Below are positions 33,978-42,161 of a stretch of 64,000 bases of DNA, piece after piece. The translations under genes and the position numbers were made by a program. Position 1 is the first letter of the stretch; every line of letters begins with the position of its first letter. Below the pieces are notes generated by a model. It was not told the DNA's origin. It did no database searches and worked only from the letters and a program-made list of their open reading frames with translations. Source of the DNA: Vulcanimicrobiota bacterium (GTDB lineage Bacteria > Vulcanimicrobiota > Vulcanimicrobiia > Vulcanimicrobiales > Vulcanimicrobiaceae); NCBI GenBank assembly GCA_003140215.1, contig PLJL01000004.1:1085762-1149761 (forward strand), written 5' to 3'.

Positions 33978-36839
33978 GTGAGAGCGTTCGAAGCTCGCGC
34001 GATCGAGAACATCGCGACCGCGCCCGCGGCGCCGGCCGACCGGCGCTGGGCTGCCGCGAGCGTGGCCCTGCTCATCGTGCTGTTCGTCGTCTCGTTGCCG
34101 TTCTCGCCGCTCAAGATCGGCCAAGTGCCGGCGTTCGTCCCGACCGTCGTCGGCGCGAGCATCGTCGCGCTGGTGCTCACCACGGTGTTGCTCTACGTGC
34201 AGTACCGCATCGAGCGCGACCTCAAGTTGGCGCTGCTCGCGATCGCGTACGCGTACGCGGCGCTGACGCAAATGCTGTATCTGCTCACCTTTCCGGGGAT
34301 CTTCTCGGCTAGCGGTTTGCTGGCGGCTGGGTCGCAGACCGCGGCGTGGTCGTACATCGCCTCGGAGTGCGGGTTCGCCGCGTTTTTGATCGCCGAGGGC
34401 CTCGCCTCACGCCGCGGCTGGAACGTTTCTCGCAACACGGTGCGGGTGATCGCGCTGGCGACGCTGGGGGCCGTCATCGTCGTCGCGCTGGTCGTGACGC
34501 TTGGTCACTCCGCGCTGCCCGAACCGATGCAGGGCGGCAGCTATACCGGAACCTGGGCGCGCGTCGTTCTGCCCTGCACGGTCGGATTGATGCTGGTCGC
34601 GCTCGTCGTCGTGGCCGACCGCCTGCAGACGGTGACGGAGGTATGGCTCAGCGTCGTGGTCGTCGCGCGAACGGTCGCAATCGTCAGCGGCGGGGAGCTG
34701 TCGTCGGGGCGCTATTCGTTCGGGTGGTACGCCGGGCGCGTCGAAGAGCTCATCGCGGCGGTCGTCGTGTTGACGATCTTCCTGGTGAAGATCAACGATC
34801 TGATGCTGCGGCTGGCCGCGCGCAGCCGCTCGACGGCCGAAGCGCTCGCGGTCGGCGAAGCTCGCTACGTCTCGTTGGCCAACGTCGTTCCACAGCTGAT
34901 CTGGACCACCAACGCGAACGGCGACGTCGAGTACGTGAACGATCGTTGGGTTGCCTATACGGGCTACGATCTCGAAGGCTCGCGCGACGCGGGCTGGCGC
35001 GCGGCGCTGCACCCCGATCACGAGGTCAGCATCCGCGACCGCTGGCGGCAGTCCCTGAGCACCGGTGAACCGTTTGCGGCGGAGTATCGTCTGCGCGAAG
35101 GCGTGACGGCGCGCTATCGGTGGTTCCTCGTCAATGTCGTCCCGGCGCGCGGCCAGAGCGGTGACGTCGTCGCGTGGATCGGCACCTGCACCGATGTCGA
35201 TACGCAAAAACGGCTCGAGGAGCGCGAGGCGTTCCTGGCCCGCGCCGGCGAGCGCCTCGGCGCGTCGCTCGACGTGACGGCGACGGTTGCGGCGATGAAA
35301 TCGCTGTTGATCCCACGCCTGGCCGAGCGTACCTGGGTGGCGCTGCTCGACGACGACGCGCGCTTCGTCTTGACCGGGCTGGGCAGCACCGATCTCTCCG
35401 ACGAGCTCGACACGCGCCGGTGGATCGGCGCGCCCTTGCAGCCCGCGCTGCACGACGCGGTCGCCGCCATCGTCGCCGCCGGCGACCCGGTCGTCCTCGA
35501 CAAGCCCGACCGCTTCCCCGATCCGTGGGTGCGGGATCTGCCCGCCGGTGCTGCGATGATCGTTCCGCTGGTGAGCGCCGACGTGACCATCGGCGCGCTG
35601 GCGCTGGTGCGCAGCAGCGGTCGCGCCTACGATCTCGACGACATCGCGCTGGTGCGTGAGTTCGCGCGCCGCGCGGCGCTCTCGCTCGAACACGCGCGCC
35701 TGTACGAACGCGAGCGCACGACGGCCGACGCGCTGCAGCGCGCGATGCTGCCCGCGCAACTGCCGTTGCTGCCGGACTTCCGCTTCTCGGCGTCCTACTC
35801 AGCAGCCTCGGAGTCGCAGCGCGTCGGCGGCGACTTCTACGACGCGTTCGAACTGCCCGACGGCCGCGTCGCACTCACCATCGGCGACGTGACCGGTCAC
35901 GGGCTCGAAGCGGCGGTGATCATGGGTGAGATCCGCCAGGCGCTGCGCGCCGCGTCGTTCGAATCAGCCGATCCGTCGGCGATCCTCGACCGCGCCAGCC
36001 GGCTGCTCATCGCCAGCGGCCGAACGGTGTTCGTTACGGCGATCTTCGGCGTGCTCGATCCGGTCACGGGACGCTTCGCATACGCGACGGCCGGTCACCC
36101 TCCGCCGCTCATCGACGACGGGAGCGGGCTGCGCCGGCTGCTCGGCGCCGGCTTGCCGATCGGGCTGCGCGACGACGAAGGGGTCGACTTCGTGGTGCGC
36201 CTCAAGGCGCCGTGCACGCTGGTGATGTTCACCGACGGGCTCATGGAGTTCGCGCGCAATTTAGACGAAGGCGAACGCCGCATCGAAGATGCGATCCGGG
36301 CGCTCGCCCGCGAGGACATCGATCATCTCGCCGCGGCCCTGATGAAGGCGGTCCTGGGCGAGGACGAACCGACCGACGACATCGCGATTCTCACGCTCAG
36401 CGTCGATCGCTTCGCGGCCGAGCTGCCCGGCGACGAACACGAATGGCGCTTCATGAGCGGCGACGCGCGCACCGGAGGCTTGGTCCGGCGCCAAGTCGGC
36501 GAGCTGGTCGGGGCCTGGACCGGCAACGAGGACGCCGGCTTCGGCAGCCAGTTGGCGTTCGGCGAGCTGATCGCGAACGTCGTGCGCCACGCGCCCGGAC
36601 CGGTTCGCGTGCTGGTCTCGACCGACGGCGACCGTCAGGCGACGCTGGTCGTCGAAGACAACGGCGCGGGGTTCAAGGACGACGAGCATGGCCTCGACCC
36701 GTACGCGGAGACCGGCCGGGGACTGGGCCTGGTGCGAGCGGTCGCCGACGGCCTCGAGATCGGGTCGACCCTAAACGGGGGGACCCGCGTGACGGTCACC
36801 TTCCGCCCCCGCGCGGCGGCCCTGGCGACCCCCGCCTGA
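33978..36839 (+). CDS. MASE4-PAS-GAF-PP2C (SpoIIE)-HATPase signalling protein
   Basis: 953 residues from GTG 33978. Order: eight hydrophobic segments (~1-245) of a MASE4-type sensor; PAS domain (~295-410, PQLIWTTNANGDVEYVNDRW); GAF domain (~425-575); SpoIIE-type PP2C phosphatase (~590-800) with metal ligands GGDFYDAF and TIGDVTGHGLEAA; C-terminal RsbW-type ATPase (~815-945) with FGELIANVVRHAPG and VEDNGAGF. It combines a phosphatase and an anti-sigma-type kinase fold in one chain, so it could run a complete partner-switch for stress sigma control. No anti-anti-sigma gene is seen nearby. Confidence 0.92.
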   Translation: MRAFEARAIENIATAPAAPADRRWAAASVALLIVLFVVSLPFSPLKIGQVPAFVPTVVGASIVALVLTTVLLYVQYRIERDLKLALLAIAYAYAALTQMLYLLTFPGIFSASGLLAAGSQTAAWSYIASECGFAAFLIAEGLASRRGWNVSRNTVRVIALATLGAVIVVALVVTLGHSALPEPMQGGSYTGTWARVVLPCTVGLMLVALVVVADRLQTVTEVWLSVVVVARTVAIVSGGELSSGRYSFGWYAGRVEELIAAVVVLTIFLVKINDLMLRLAARSRSTAEALAVGEARYVSLANVVPQLIWTTNANGDVEYVNDRWVAYTGYDLEGSRDAGWRAALHPDHEVSIRDRWRQSLSTGEPFAAEYRLREGVTARYRWFLVNVVPARGQSGDVVAWIGTCTDVDTQKRLEEREAFLARAGERLGASLDVTATVAAMKSLLIPRLAERTWVALLDDDARFVLTGLGSTDLSDELDTRRWIGAPLQPALHDAVAAIVAAGDPVVLDKPDRFPDPWVRDLPAGAAMIVPLVSADVTIGALALVRSSGRAYDLDDIALVREFARRAALSLEHARLYERERTTADALQRAMLPAQLPLLPDFRFSASYSAASESQRVGGDFYDAFELPDGRVALTIGDVTGHGLEAAVIMGEIRQALRAASFESADPSAILDRASRLLIASGRTVFVTAIFGVLDPVTGRFAYATAGHPPPLIDDGSGLRRLLGAGLPIGLRDDEGVDFVVRLKAPCTLVMFTDGLMEFARNLDEGERRIEDAIRALAREDIDHLAAALMKAVLGEDEPTDDIAILTLSVDRFAAELPGDEHEWRFMSGDARTGGLVRRQVGELVGAWTGNEDAGFGSQLAFGELIANVVRHAPGPVRVLVSTDGDRQATLVVEDNGAGFKDDEHGLDPYAETGRGLGLVRAVADGLEIGSTLNGGTRVTVTFRPRAAALATPA

Positions 36840-36919
36840 GCGACCCGAAACGTTTGATTTGTGCTTGGGGGGCCCGAACTGGGCCACGATTCGCCGATGA
36901 TCCGAGTAGCGAGGTAGTG

Positions 36920-37111
36920 ATGGGATCGTTGGTCGAGTGCCGCTGCGGGCACGACGTCGAAGGCCACGGCGCCAGTGGGTGCCCTGGTTCGGCGCGTGAG
37001 TCGTGCGCGTGCCCACTGACGGCCGCTGCCGCCCTCGACGCCGCAGTCGCCGCCGTGCGCAGCACGTTCCTCGAGGACGCCGAGGCGCGCCGCCGCCTGA
37101 TGAGCCCCTAG
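36920..37111 (+). CDS. Small Cys-rich protein with CRCGH...GCP...CACP motif
   Basis: 63 residues. The first half holds five Cys and two His arranged CRCGHDVEGHGASGCPG...CACPL, a likely zinc-binding or metal-binding knuckle; the second half is one amphipathic helix (AALDAAVAAVRSTFLEDA). GAGG lies about six bases before ATG 36920 and third-position GC is high. No family is named. Small proteins of this pattern occur in other GC-rich bacteria and their role is unknown. Confidence 0.6.
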   Translation: MGSLVECRCGHDVEGHGASGCPGSARESCACPLTAAAALDAAVAAVRSTFLEDAEARRRLMSP

Positions 37112-37122
37112 CCCGACCGCAG

Positions 37123-38079
37123 TCAGCCCTCCGCGACGTGGTGCTTGATGAGCGCGCGGGCGCGCGTGACGAGCTCGTCGCGGATCTCGCGCGGCTCGAC
37201 GATCGAAACGAGGCCACCCCAGGCGATGAGCTGATGCAGCGCCGCCTCGATGCCGGGGAAGACGACGCGCACGATCGCGGCCTGCGTCGTGCCGCGCGCC
37301 GGCGTGAGCAGCTGCACCTCCCAGTACCGCGAGATGAGCTCCAGCTGCGGCGCGGGTACGGATAGCACGACCGGGAAGCGCTGTGTGCCGTCTTCGACCG
37401 ACGACGTCCAGTCGCGCCAGTACGCGTCGAGATCGAATCCGGCCGGTCGCGTGAACGTTTCGTCGAGCGCGGTCGCGCCGATGATGCGCTCGGCGCGAAA
37501 GGTGCGGAACTCCTGGGCCGATCGCGCGACCAGATACCACACGCCCGCCTTTGCGACGAGCCCCAGCGGGTCGACGGCTCGCTCGGTCGTCTTTGCGTCG
37601 CGGTCGCGGTAGCGCAACGCGACGCGGCGATCGTCCCAGACCGCGCGGCGCAGCACGGCGAGATGGTCGTGCGGCTGCGCGGCTTGGTTCCAACGCCGCT
37701 GATCGAGATGGATGCGTCCGCGCGTTTTCTCGGCGGCTTTGCGCTGGGCGTCGCTCATGGCGCCGGCGAGCTTCTCGAGCGCGCGCTCGCGGCCGCCGCT
37801 CAGGCCGAGGTCGACGAGCGGGTTGGAGCCCGAGATGAACAGCGCCCGGATCTCGTCCTCGCCGAACTGCGTGAGCGCGCGCCGGTAGCCCGCGGCGAGC
37901 ACGATCCCGCCGTTGCAGCCGCGCTCGGCGTAGACGGGGACCCCCGCCGCGCTCAGCGCGTCGACGTCGCGATAGACGGTGCGCTCGGAGACCTCGAGTT
38001 CCGCCGCCAGCTGCCGGGCCGAGCGCCGCTCGGTGCCTTGCAGCAGCAGCAGCATCGCGAGCAGCCGGCTGGACTTCAC
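37123..38079 (-). CDS. YafY-type regulator with WYL domain
   Basis: 318 residues: N-terminal helix-turn-helix (ARQLAAELEVSERTVYRDVDALSAAGVPVY) and a WYL-type ligand domain (RRVALRYRDRD, DPLGLVAKAGVWYLVAR, FRAERI) plus a C-terminal WCX-like extension. Start GTG 38079. Divergent from a glyoxalase/VOC gene, a common pairing in which the regulator controls that gene. A TGACA-N5-TGTCA palindrome lies between them, and a TAGCGT -10 six bases before GTG implies a leaderless mRNA. Confidence 0.9.
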   Translation of the reverse strand: MKSSRLLAMLLLLQGTERRSARQLAAELEVSERTVYRDVDALSAAGVPVYAERGCNGGIVLAAGYRRALTQFGEDEIRALFISGSNPLVDLGLSGGRERALEKLAGAMSDAQRKAAEKTRGRIHLDQRRWNQAAQPHDHLAVLRRAVWDDRRVALRYRDRDAKTTERAVDPLGLVAKAGVWYLVARSAQEFRTFRAERIIGATALDETFTRPAGFDLDAYWRDWTSSVEDGTQRFPVVLSVPAPQLELISRYWEVQLLTPARGTTQAAIVRVVFPGIEAALHQLIAWGGLVSIVEPREIRDELVTRARALIKHHVAEG

Positions 38080-38085
38080 CTCACG

Positions 38086-38131
38086 ACGCTACAAAACCTG
38101 ACAGGCGATGTCAAGATTCGCGGACTATGCT
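38086..38131. promoter_or_regulatory. Divergent promoter region with TGACA-N5-TGTCA palindrome
   Basis: Minus strand: -35 TTGACA (38109-38114), 17-bp spacer, -10 TAGCGT (38086-38091), six bases, GTG of the WYL regulator. Plus strand: -10 TATGCT (38126-38131), six bases, ATG of the VOC gene. The palindrome TGACA-GGCGA-TGTCA (38099-38113) covers the minus -35, suited to autoregulation and joint control. Confidence 0.55.
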
Positions 38132-38137
38132 GACGAC

Positions 38138-38515
38138 ATGAGCACCGATAGCACCCTCTCGGCCAACGACCGGCGGATCGACTACGTCGAGCTCGTCGTG
38201 CGCGACATCGCCCGCGCCAAACAGTTCTACGCCCAGGCATTCGGTTGGGAGTTCACCGACTACGGCCCCGAGTACGCGGGGTTTTCGGACGGCCGCCTCA
38301 ACGGCGGCTTGCAGGTGGGCGAACCCAAGCCCGGCGGGCCGCTGGTCATCATGTACGGTACCGACCTCGCCGCGACGCAGGCACGCGTCGAAGGCGCCGG
38401 CGGTAGCATCGTCGTCGAACCGTTCGCGTTCCCGGGCGGGCGGCGCTTCCACTTCACCGATCTCGACGGCTACGAGCTCGCCGTGTGGTCGGACACCTCA
38501 CCCGCGGCGGCGTGA
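38138..38515 (+). CDS. VOC (glyoxalase-fold) family protein
   Basis: 125 residues of the vicinal-oxygen-chelate fold: YVELVVRDIARAKQFYAQAFGWEF, a central GGPLVIMYGTD strand and a FHFTDLDGYELAVW C-terminal strand. ATG 38138 is taken; an upstream in-frame start at 38108 would lie in the promoter. VOC enzymes bind metal and include glyoxalase, bleomycin-resistance and dioxygenase types; the ligands here are incomplete, so function cannot be named. Likely controlled by the divergent WYL protein. Confidence 0.85.
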   Translation: MSTDSTLSANDRRIDYVELVVRDIARAKQFYAQAFGWEFTDYGPEYAGFSDGRLNGGLQVGEPKPGGPLVIMYGTDLAATQARVEGAGGSIVVEPFAFPGGRRFHFTDLDGYELAVWSDTSPAAA

Positions 38516-38533
38516 TCTCCCGACTGCCGCGTC

Positions 38534-39001
38534 TCATCGCGGTGCGCGCTGCGCTGTCGCGTCCAACAGCAGCGACAGCGAATCGACCAGCTCGGCGCGG
38601 CGCTCGGCCGGGATCGCCGCGAAGATGCCGGCGAACATCGCCCGGCGCGATGCGCCGATCGTCGCGTTGGCTTTGATCCCGCGCTGGGTCAGGTGCAGGC
38701 GCACGAACCGCGCGTCGTGCGCATCGCGCAGGCGGCGGATCCAACCGCGGCGCTCGAGCATCCCGGCGACCCGCGAAACGGTGCTCTTCTCGAGCCGCAA
38801 CCGGGCGCACAAGCCGTTCTGGGTCAGGCCGGTTTCGTTTCCGATCTCAAGCAGGGCGTGCGCTTCCGCGATGCTGACCGGCTGGCCGCAGGGCGTCTCG
38901 TCGGGCTTGTGAACGCCCAGCGAGCGCACCAGTTGCACCATGCGGTCGTGAAACGCAGCTTCCGCATCGGGGGCGGGGTCGGGTCGTCGTCGAGCCGCCA
39001 T
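38534..39001 (-). CDS. MarR-family transcriptional regulator
   Basis: 155 residues. Winged helix-turn-helix with GLTQNGLCARLRLEKSTVSRVAGMLERRGWIRR and the beta-wing RDAHDARFVRLHLTQRG. ATG 39001 chosen; a TTG/GTG further upstream would read into the operator. An ACAAC-N6-GTTGT inverted repeat stands 15-30 bases upstream, the usual MarR-type arrangement. The target other than itself is not evident; neighbours are the VOC gene and an RsbW-like ATPase. Confidence 0.88.
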   Translation of the reverse strand: MAARRRPDPAPDAEAAFHDRMVQLVRSLGVHKPDETPCGQPVSIAEAHALLEIGNETGLTQNGLCARLRLEKSTVSRVAGMLERRGWIRRLRDAHDARFVRLHLTQRGIKANATIGASRRAMFAGIFAAIPAERRAELVDSLSLLLDATAQRAPR

Positions 39002-39015
39002 GACGGTTCGACCGT

Positions 39016-39031
39016 ACAACTATGTGGTTGT
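39016..39031. promoter_or_regulatory. MarR-type operator, ACAAC-TATGTG-GTTGT
   Basis: Perfect 5-bp arms separated by 6 bp, in the 57-bp gap between the MarR gene and the RsbW-like gene. AT-rich palindromes of this size are typical of MarR operators. It lies between the stop of the upstream RsbW-like gene and the MarR start. Confidence 0.45.
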
Positions 39032-39057
39032 GCTCTGCAACGACCTTTGTGGCGGGG

Positions 39058-39498
39058 TCAGCGCCCGGCGCGCGCTACGGGTAACAGCACGCTCGCGCGC
39101 GTCCCGCCGCCGGCGTCGTGCGTGAGATGGATGCGGGCGGTGAAGGCGTTGATGAGCGCGTAGGCGTGGTGCGTCGCCTCGGCGTGCGTGTCGTCGGGGG
39201 AGAAGGGCCACGAGCGTAACCGTTCGCACGCGTCGATGACCACCAGCGTGCGATCGTCCCAGCTGAACTCCACCTGGATTCGGCCCGGCGCGTGGTGCAC
39301 GCAGTTGCCGACGAGCTCGCCGTACACGGCCTCGGCGGCGTCGAAGTCGCTGGCGCGATCGCCGTATTGCTCGAGGTAGTACCGGAACGCGCGGCGCTGC
39401 AGCACGCCGTCGCGCGCATCGGCTGCGGCGAGGGACCAACGGCGCTCGTCTTGCTCGACGAGAAAACGTCCGCGCTCGCGATCGAGGAGCATCGGCAT
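39058..39498 (-). CDS. RsbW-like histidine-kinase-fold ATPase
   Basis: 146 residues. The ATP-binding fold of anti-sigma kinases is suggested by AVYGELVGNCVHHAPGRIQVEFSW (N-box) and GGGTRASVLLPV (G-box). The usual DxGxGF loop reads DACERLRSWPF, so nucleotide binding may be impaired. Strong ribosome-binding site AAGGAGG five bases before ATG 39498. It resembles the C-terminal domain of the PP2C protein at 33978 and may be a partner or a decoy of it. Confidence 0.75.
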   Translation of the reverse strand: MPMLLDRERGRFLVEQDERRWSLAAADARDGVLQRRAFRYYLEQYGDRASDFDAAEAVYGELVGNCVHHAPGRIQVEFSWDDRTLVVIDACERLRSWPFSPDDTHAEATHHAYALINAFTARIHLTHDAGGGTRASVLLPVARAGR

Positions 39499-39519
39499 TC
39501 CGGCCTCCTTCGTCTCGTC

Positions 39520-39549
39520 TTGCGTACCGCGCGAAAGGCGGGCTATAGA
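39520..39549 (+). promoter_or_regulatory. Possible promoter of modBC
   Basis: TTGCGT (39520-39525), 18-bp spacer, TATAGA (39544-39549). If used, the leader of the modB mRNA would be about 95 bases. No Moco-riboswitch pattern was recognised in it. Confidence 0.35.
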
Positions 39550-39649
39550 TATGCCCTTGGGCGGGGCGCAATCCCTGCCCGGAGAGGTCGCTCGGCGTGC
39601 GCGCCGTAGCCGACTGACCTATGCGGCGCTCGCGGACAAACCCGAGGTG

Positions 39650-40423
39650 ATGATCCGCGGCGCGGTCGCGGCCGCCTCCGCGCTGCTGATCCTTTTCATC
39701 GCAGTCCCGCTGGCGGCGCTGTACGCGCACGTCACCCCCGGGCGATTCCTCGCCACGATCGGTTCGCCGCCGGCCCTGGCTGCGTTGCGCATCTCGCTGC
39801 TCACCACGCTCGTCTCGCTCGGGATCACCCTGGCACTGGGCACGCCGCTGGCGTACCTCCTCGCGCGGGGGCGCTTCCCCGGCCGCGACGTGGTCGATGC
39901 AATCGTCGATCTGCCGATCGTCGTGCCGCCTGCGGTCGCCGGGCTGGCGCTGCTGTTCGTTTTCGGCCGCTACGGCACCGCCGGGCCGCTGCTCGGCGCG
40001 CTGCATTTGCAGCTCGCCTTTACGACGAGCGCGGTCGTGCTCGCGCAACTCTTCGTCGGCGCGCCGTTCTACGTGCGGGCTGCACGGGCGGGGTTCTCGT
40101 CGGTCGAGCGCGTCTACGAAGAAGCATCGGCGACGCTGGGGATGGGGCCGCTGCGCACGTTTGCGCGGGTGACCGTTCCGCTGGCGCTGCCGGCGTTGGC
40201 CGGCGGTGCGGTGCTCGCGTGGGCGCGCGCGCTGGGCGAGTTCGGCGCCACGATCATGTTCGCGGGGAACTTGCCGGGCGTGACGCAAACCCTGCCGCTC
40301 GCGGTCTACCTGGGACTGGAAAGCAGCGAGCTGGACCTGGCGTCCGCGCTCGCCGTGGTGCTCGTGACGATCGCGCTCGCGGTCGTCGTCGCGGCCCGCG
40401 TGCTGGAGCGTCGCGCGTCGTGA
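39650..40423 (+). CDS. modB: Molybdate ABC transporter permease
   Basis: 257 residues from ATG 39650 with six transmembrane helices. The permease signature EEASATLGMGPLRTFARVTVPLALPALAGG (EAA loop) and the ModB-type end RALGEFGATIMFAGNLPG are clear. An earlier in-frame ATG at 39551 abuts a predicted -10, so it is less likely. It overlaps modC (GTGA). No modA is present in the window next to it, so the binding protein is encoded elsewhere or missing. Confidence 0.88.
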   Translation: MIRGAVAAASALLILFIAVPLAALYAHVTPGRFLATIGSPPALAALRISLLTTLVSLGITLALGTPLAYLLARGRFPGRDVVDAIVDLPIVVPPAVAGLALLFVFGRYGTAGPLLGALHLQLAFTTSAVVLAQLFVGAPFYVRAARAGFSSVERVYEEASATLGMGPLRTFARVTVPLALPALAGGAVLAWARALGEFGATIMFAGNLPGVTQTLPLAVYLGLESSELDLASALAVVLVTIALAVVVAARVLERRAS

Positions 40424-41061
40424 TCGAGATCGCCGCGCGCAAGCGCCTGCGCGAGTTCACGCTCGACGTCGAGTTGACGTTTGGGTCCGGCGTCACCGTG
40501 CTGGCGGGCCCCAGCGGCTCCGGGAAATCGACGCTGTTGCGCGTCATCGCCGGATTGGTGCGCCCCGACGCGGCGCGCGTCGTGCTCGGCGGGCGGGTCC
40601 TCGAAAACGGCCGGATCCGCGTTCCGCCGTTCCGGCGCGACGTGGCGTATCTGTTTCAGGAGTATGCGCTCTTCCCGCACCTCGACGTGCTCGACAACAT
40701 TGCGTACGGGCTGGCGGCGCGCGGGGTGCCGCGCCGCACGCGTTCCGCGACGGCGCGCCAATGGCTCGAGCGGCTAGGGATCGGCGCATTGGCGGGTGCG
40801 CGACCGGCGCTGCTGTCGGGCGGCGAGCGCCAGCGGGTCGCGCTCGCGCGGGCGCTGGCCTGCGAGCCGCGCGCCTTGCTGCTCGACGAACCGTTCGCGG
40901 CGCTCGATCCCGCCACGGCGGCGCGCGTGCGGGACGAGTTGCGCGCAACGCTGGCGCCGCTCGACGTGCCCGTGGTCGTCGTGACCCACGACGAGTCCGA
41001 CGTCGGGGCCTTCGCCGCACCCGTCGTGCGGCTCGAGCGCGGACGCGTCATCCCGTCCTGA
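40420..41061 (+). CDS. modC: Molybdate ABC transporter ATP-binding protein
   Basis: 213 residues: Walker A GPSGSGKSTLL, Q-loop YLFQEYALFPHLDVLDNIAYGL, signature LSGGERQRVALARAL, Walker B ALLLDEPFAALDP and H-loop VVVTHDESDVGAF, all intact. ModC proteins usually add a C-terminal MOP/TOBE domain that binds molybdate; this one ends soon after the H-loop, so it is a short version. Start GTG 40420 overlaps modB. A strong hairpin terminator-like structure follows at 41105. Confidence 0.9.
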   Translation: MIEIAARKRLREFTLDVELTFGSGVTVLAGPSGSGKSTLLRVIAGLVRPDAARVVLGGRVLENGRIRVPPFRRDVAYLFQEYALFPHLDVLDNIAYGLAARGVPRRTRSATARQWLERLGIGALAGARPALLSGGERQRVALARALACEPRALLLDEPFAALDPATAARVRDELRATLAPLDVPVVVVTHDESDVGAFAAPVVRLERGRVIPS

Positions 41062-41104
41062 CAGCGGGGCGAGCGGCAGGTCGTCAGCGCGGTTGGACAA
41101 GAGA

Positions 41105-41143
41105 ACGGCGCCGTCCACCTGTTCTGGGTGCGGACGGCGCCGT
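41105..41143 (+). terminator. Perfect 12-bp hairpin after modC
   Basis: ACGGCGCCGTCC and GGACGGCGCCGT form a perfect 12-bp stem with a 15-base loop, 44 bases after the modC stop. It lacks a following U-run, so it is either a GC-rich terminator without tract or an mRNA-stabilising structure. Confidence 0.55.
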
Positions 41144-41232
41144 GGCTCCTGAGGGCATGCTGCGACGTATTGCTGAAGGCCCCTCGCGACGACGAATACC
41201 CCCGGTCCACTGGCCCTAAACATGGAGGACGT

Positions 41233-42096
41233 TTGCGACTCTGCACCTTCGTTTCAAGCGGCGAGCGGCGGCTTGGCGCTCAGACGCCCGGCGGCATCGC
41301 CGACCTGTGCGCGGTCGATTCGAGCTTGCCCCGCACGATGCTCGAGCTGCTTGCCGGCGGCGCCGCGGCGCTGGCGCAAGCGCAGCGCGCATCGCAGGCC
41401 GCGGGCGCCGAGCACGTCGTCGCGCCCGGCGCCGTGACGTTGCTGCCGCCGGTCCCCAATCCCAGCAAGATCATCTGCATCGGGTTGAACTATCGCGATC
41501 ACGCCGCCGAGGTCGGCTTGGAGCTACCCGAATACGTGACGGCGTTTGCGAAGTGGCCTAACACACTCGTCGGCGACGGAGCGCCGATCGTCATCCCCGC
41601 GGAGTCGAACCGCGTCGACTACGAAGCCGAGCTCGCATTCGTGATCGGCACGCGCGCGCGGCACGTCGGCGAAGCGGACGCGTACGGGGTGATCGCCGGG
41701 TACACGTGCTTCAACGACGTCAGCGTGCGCGATTATCAGGCCCGCACGTCGCAGTGGACGCTGGGCAAAGTGTTCGACACCCACGGCCCGTGCGGTCCGT
41801 TCCTGGTGACGCGCGACGAGGTCCCGGACCCCGGTCACCTGCGCATCCGCTGCTCGATCGACGGCGAGACGTTGCAGGACTCCAACACCGACCAGCTCGT
41901 CTTCGGCATCCCGCGGCTCGTCGCCGAACTGTGCGCGGTGATGACGCTCGAACCGGGCGACATCGTGGCGACCGGAACGCCCGCCGGAGTCGGCACGTCG
42001 CGCAAGCCGCGCCGCTGGATCAAACCCGGCGAGCGCGTGCGGGTCGAGATCGAAGGCGTCGGCGCGCTGGAAAACCCGGCGGTCGCCGCCGGCTGA
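41233..42096 (+). CDS. Fumarylacetoacetate hydrolase-family enzyme
   Basis: 287 residues. The start TTG 41233 is decided by GGAGG about five bases upstream. FAH-fold features: NPSKIICIGLNYRDHAAE, Glu pair in DYEAELAFVIG, CFNDVSVRDYQ and TLEPGDIVATGTPAGVG. Members include fumarylpyruvate/acylpyruvate hydrolases and hydratases of aromatic or sugar-acid degradation; the substrate cannot be named from sequence. Upstream is the mod terminator hairpin; downstream a lipoprotein gene, so it seems transcribed alone. Confidence 0.92.
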   Translation: MRLCTFVSSGERRLGAQTPGGIADLCAVDSSLPRTMLELLAGGAAALAQAQRASQAAGAEHVVAPGAVTLLPPVPNPSKIICIGLNYRDHAAEVGLELPEYVTAFAKWPNTLVGDGAPIVIPAESNRVDYEAELAFVIGTRARHVGEADAYGVIAGYTCFNDVSVRDYQARTSQWTLGKVFDTHGPCGPFLVTRDEVPDPGHLRIRCSIDGETLQDSNTDQLVFGIPRLVAELCAVMTLEPGDIVATGTPAGVGTSRKPRRWIKPGERVRVEIEGVGALENPAVAAG

Positions 42097-42161
42097 GGCC
42101 TCCCAGGTGCGGGCACCGCGCGGCCGAAGGTCACTGCACTCTGAGTGAGGGAGTTTTGATC

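Noticed and set aside
39556..39649. Molybdenum-cofactor riboswitch before modB
   Set aside because: No recognisable Moco-RNA motif in the 95-base leader.
41062..41232. Hairpin after modC considered as a second attenuator
   Set aside because: No leader peptide rich in one amino acid and no segment mimicking the 3' arm precede it; terminator or stability role fits better.
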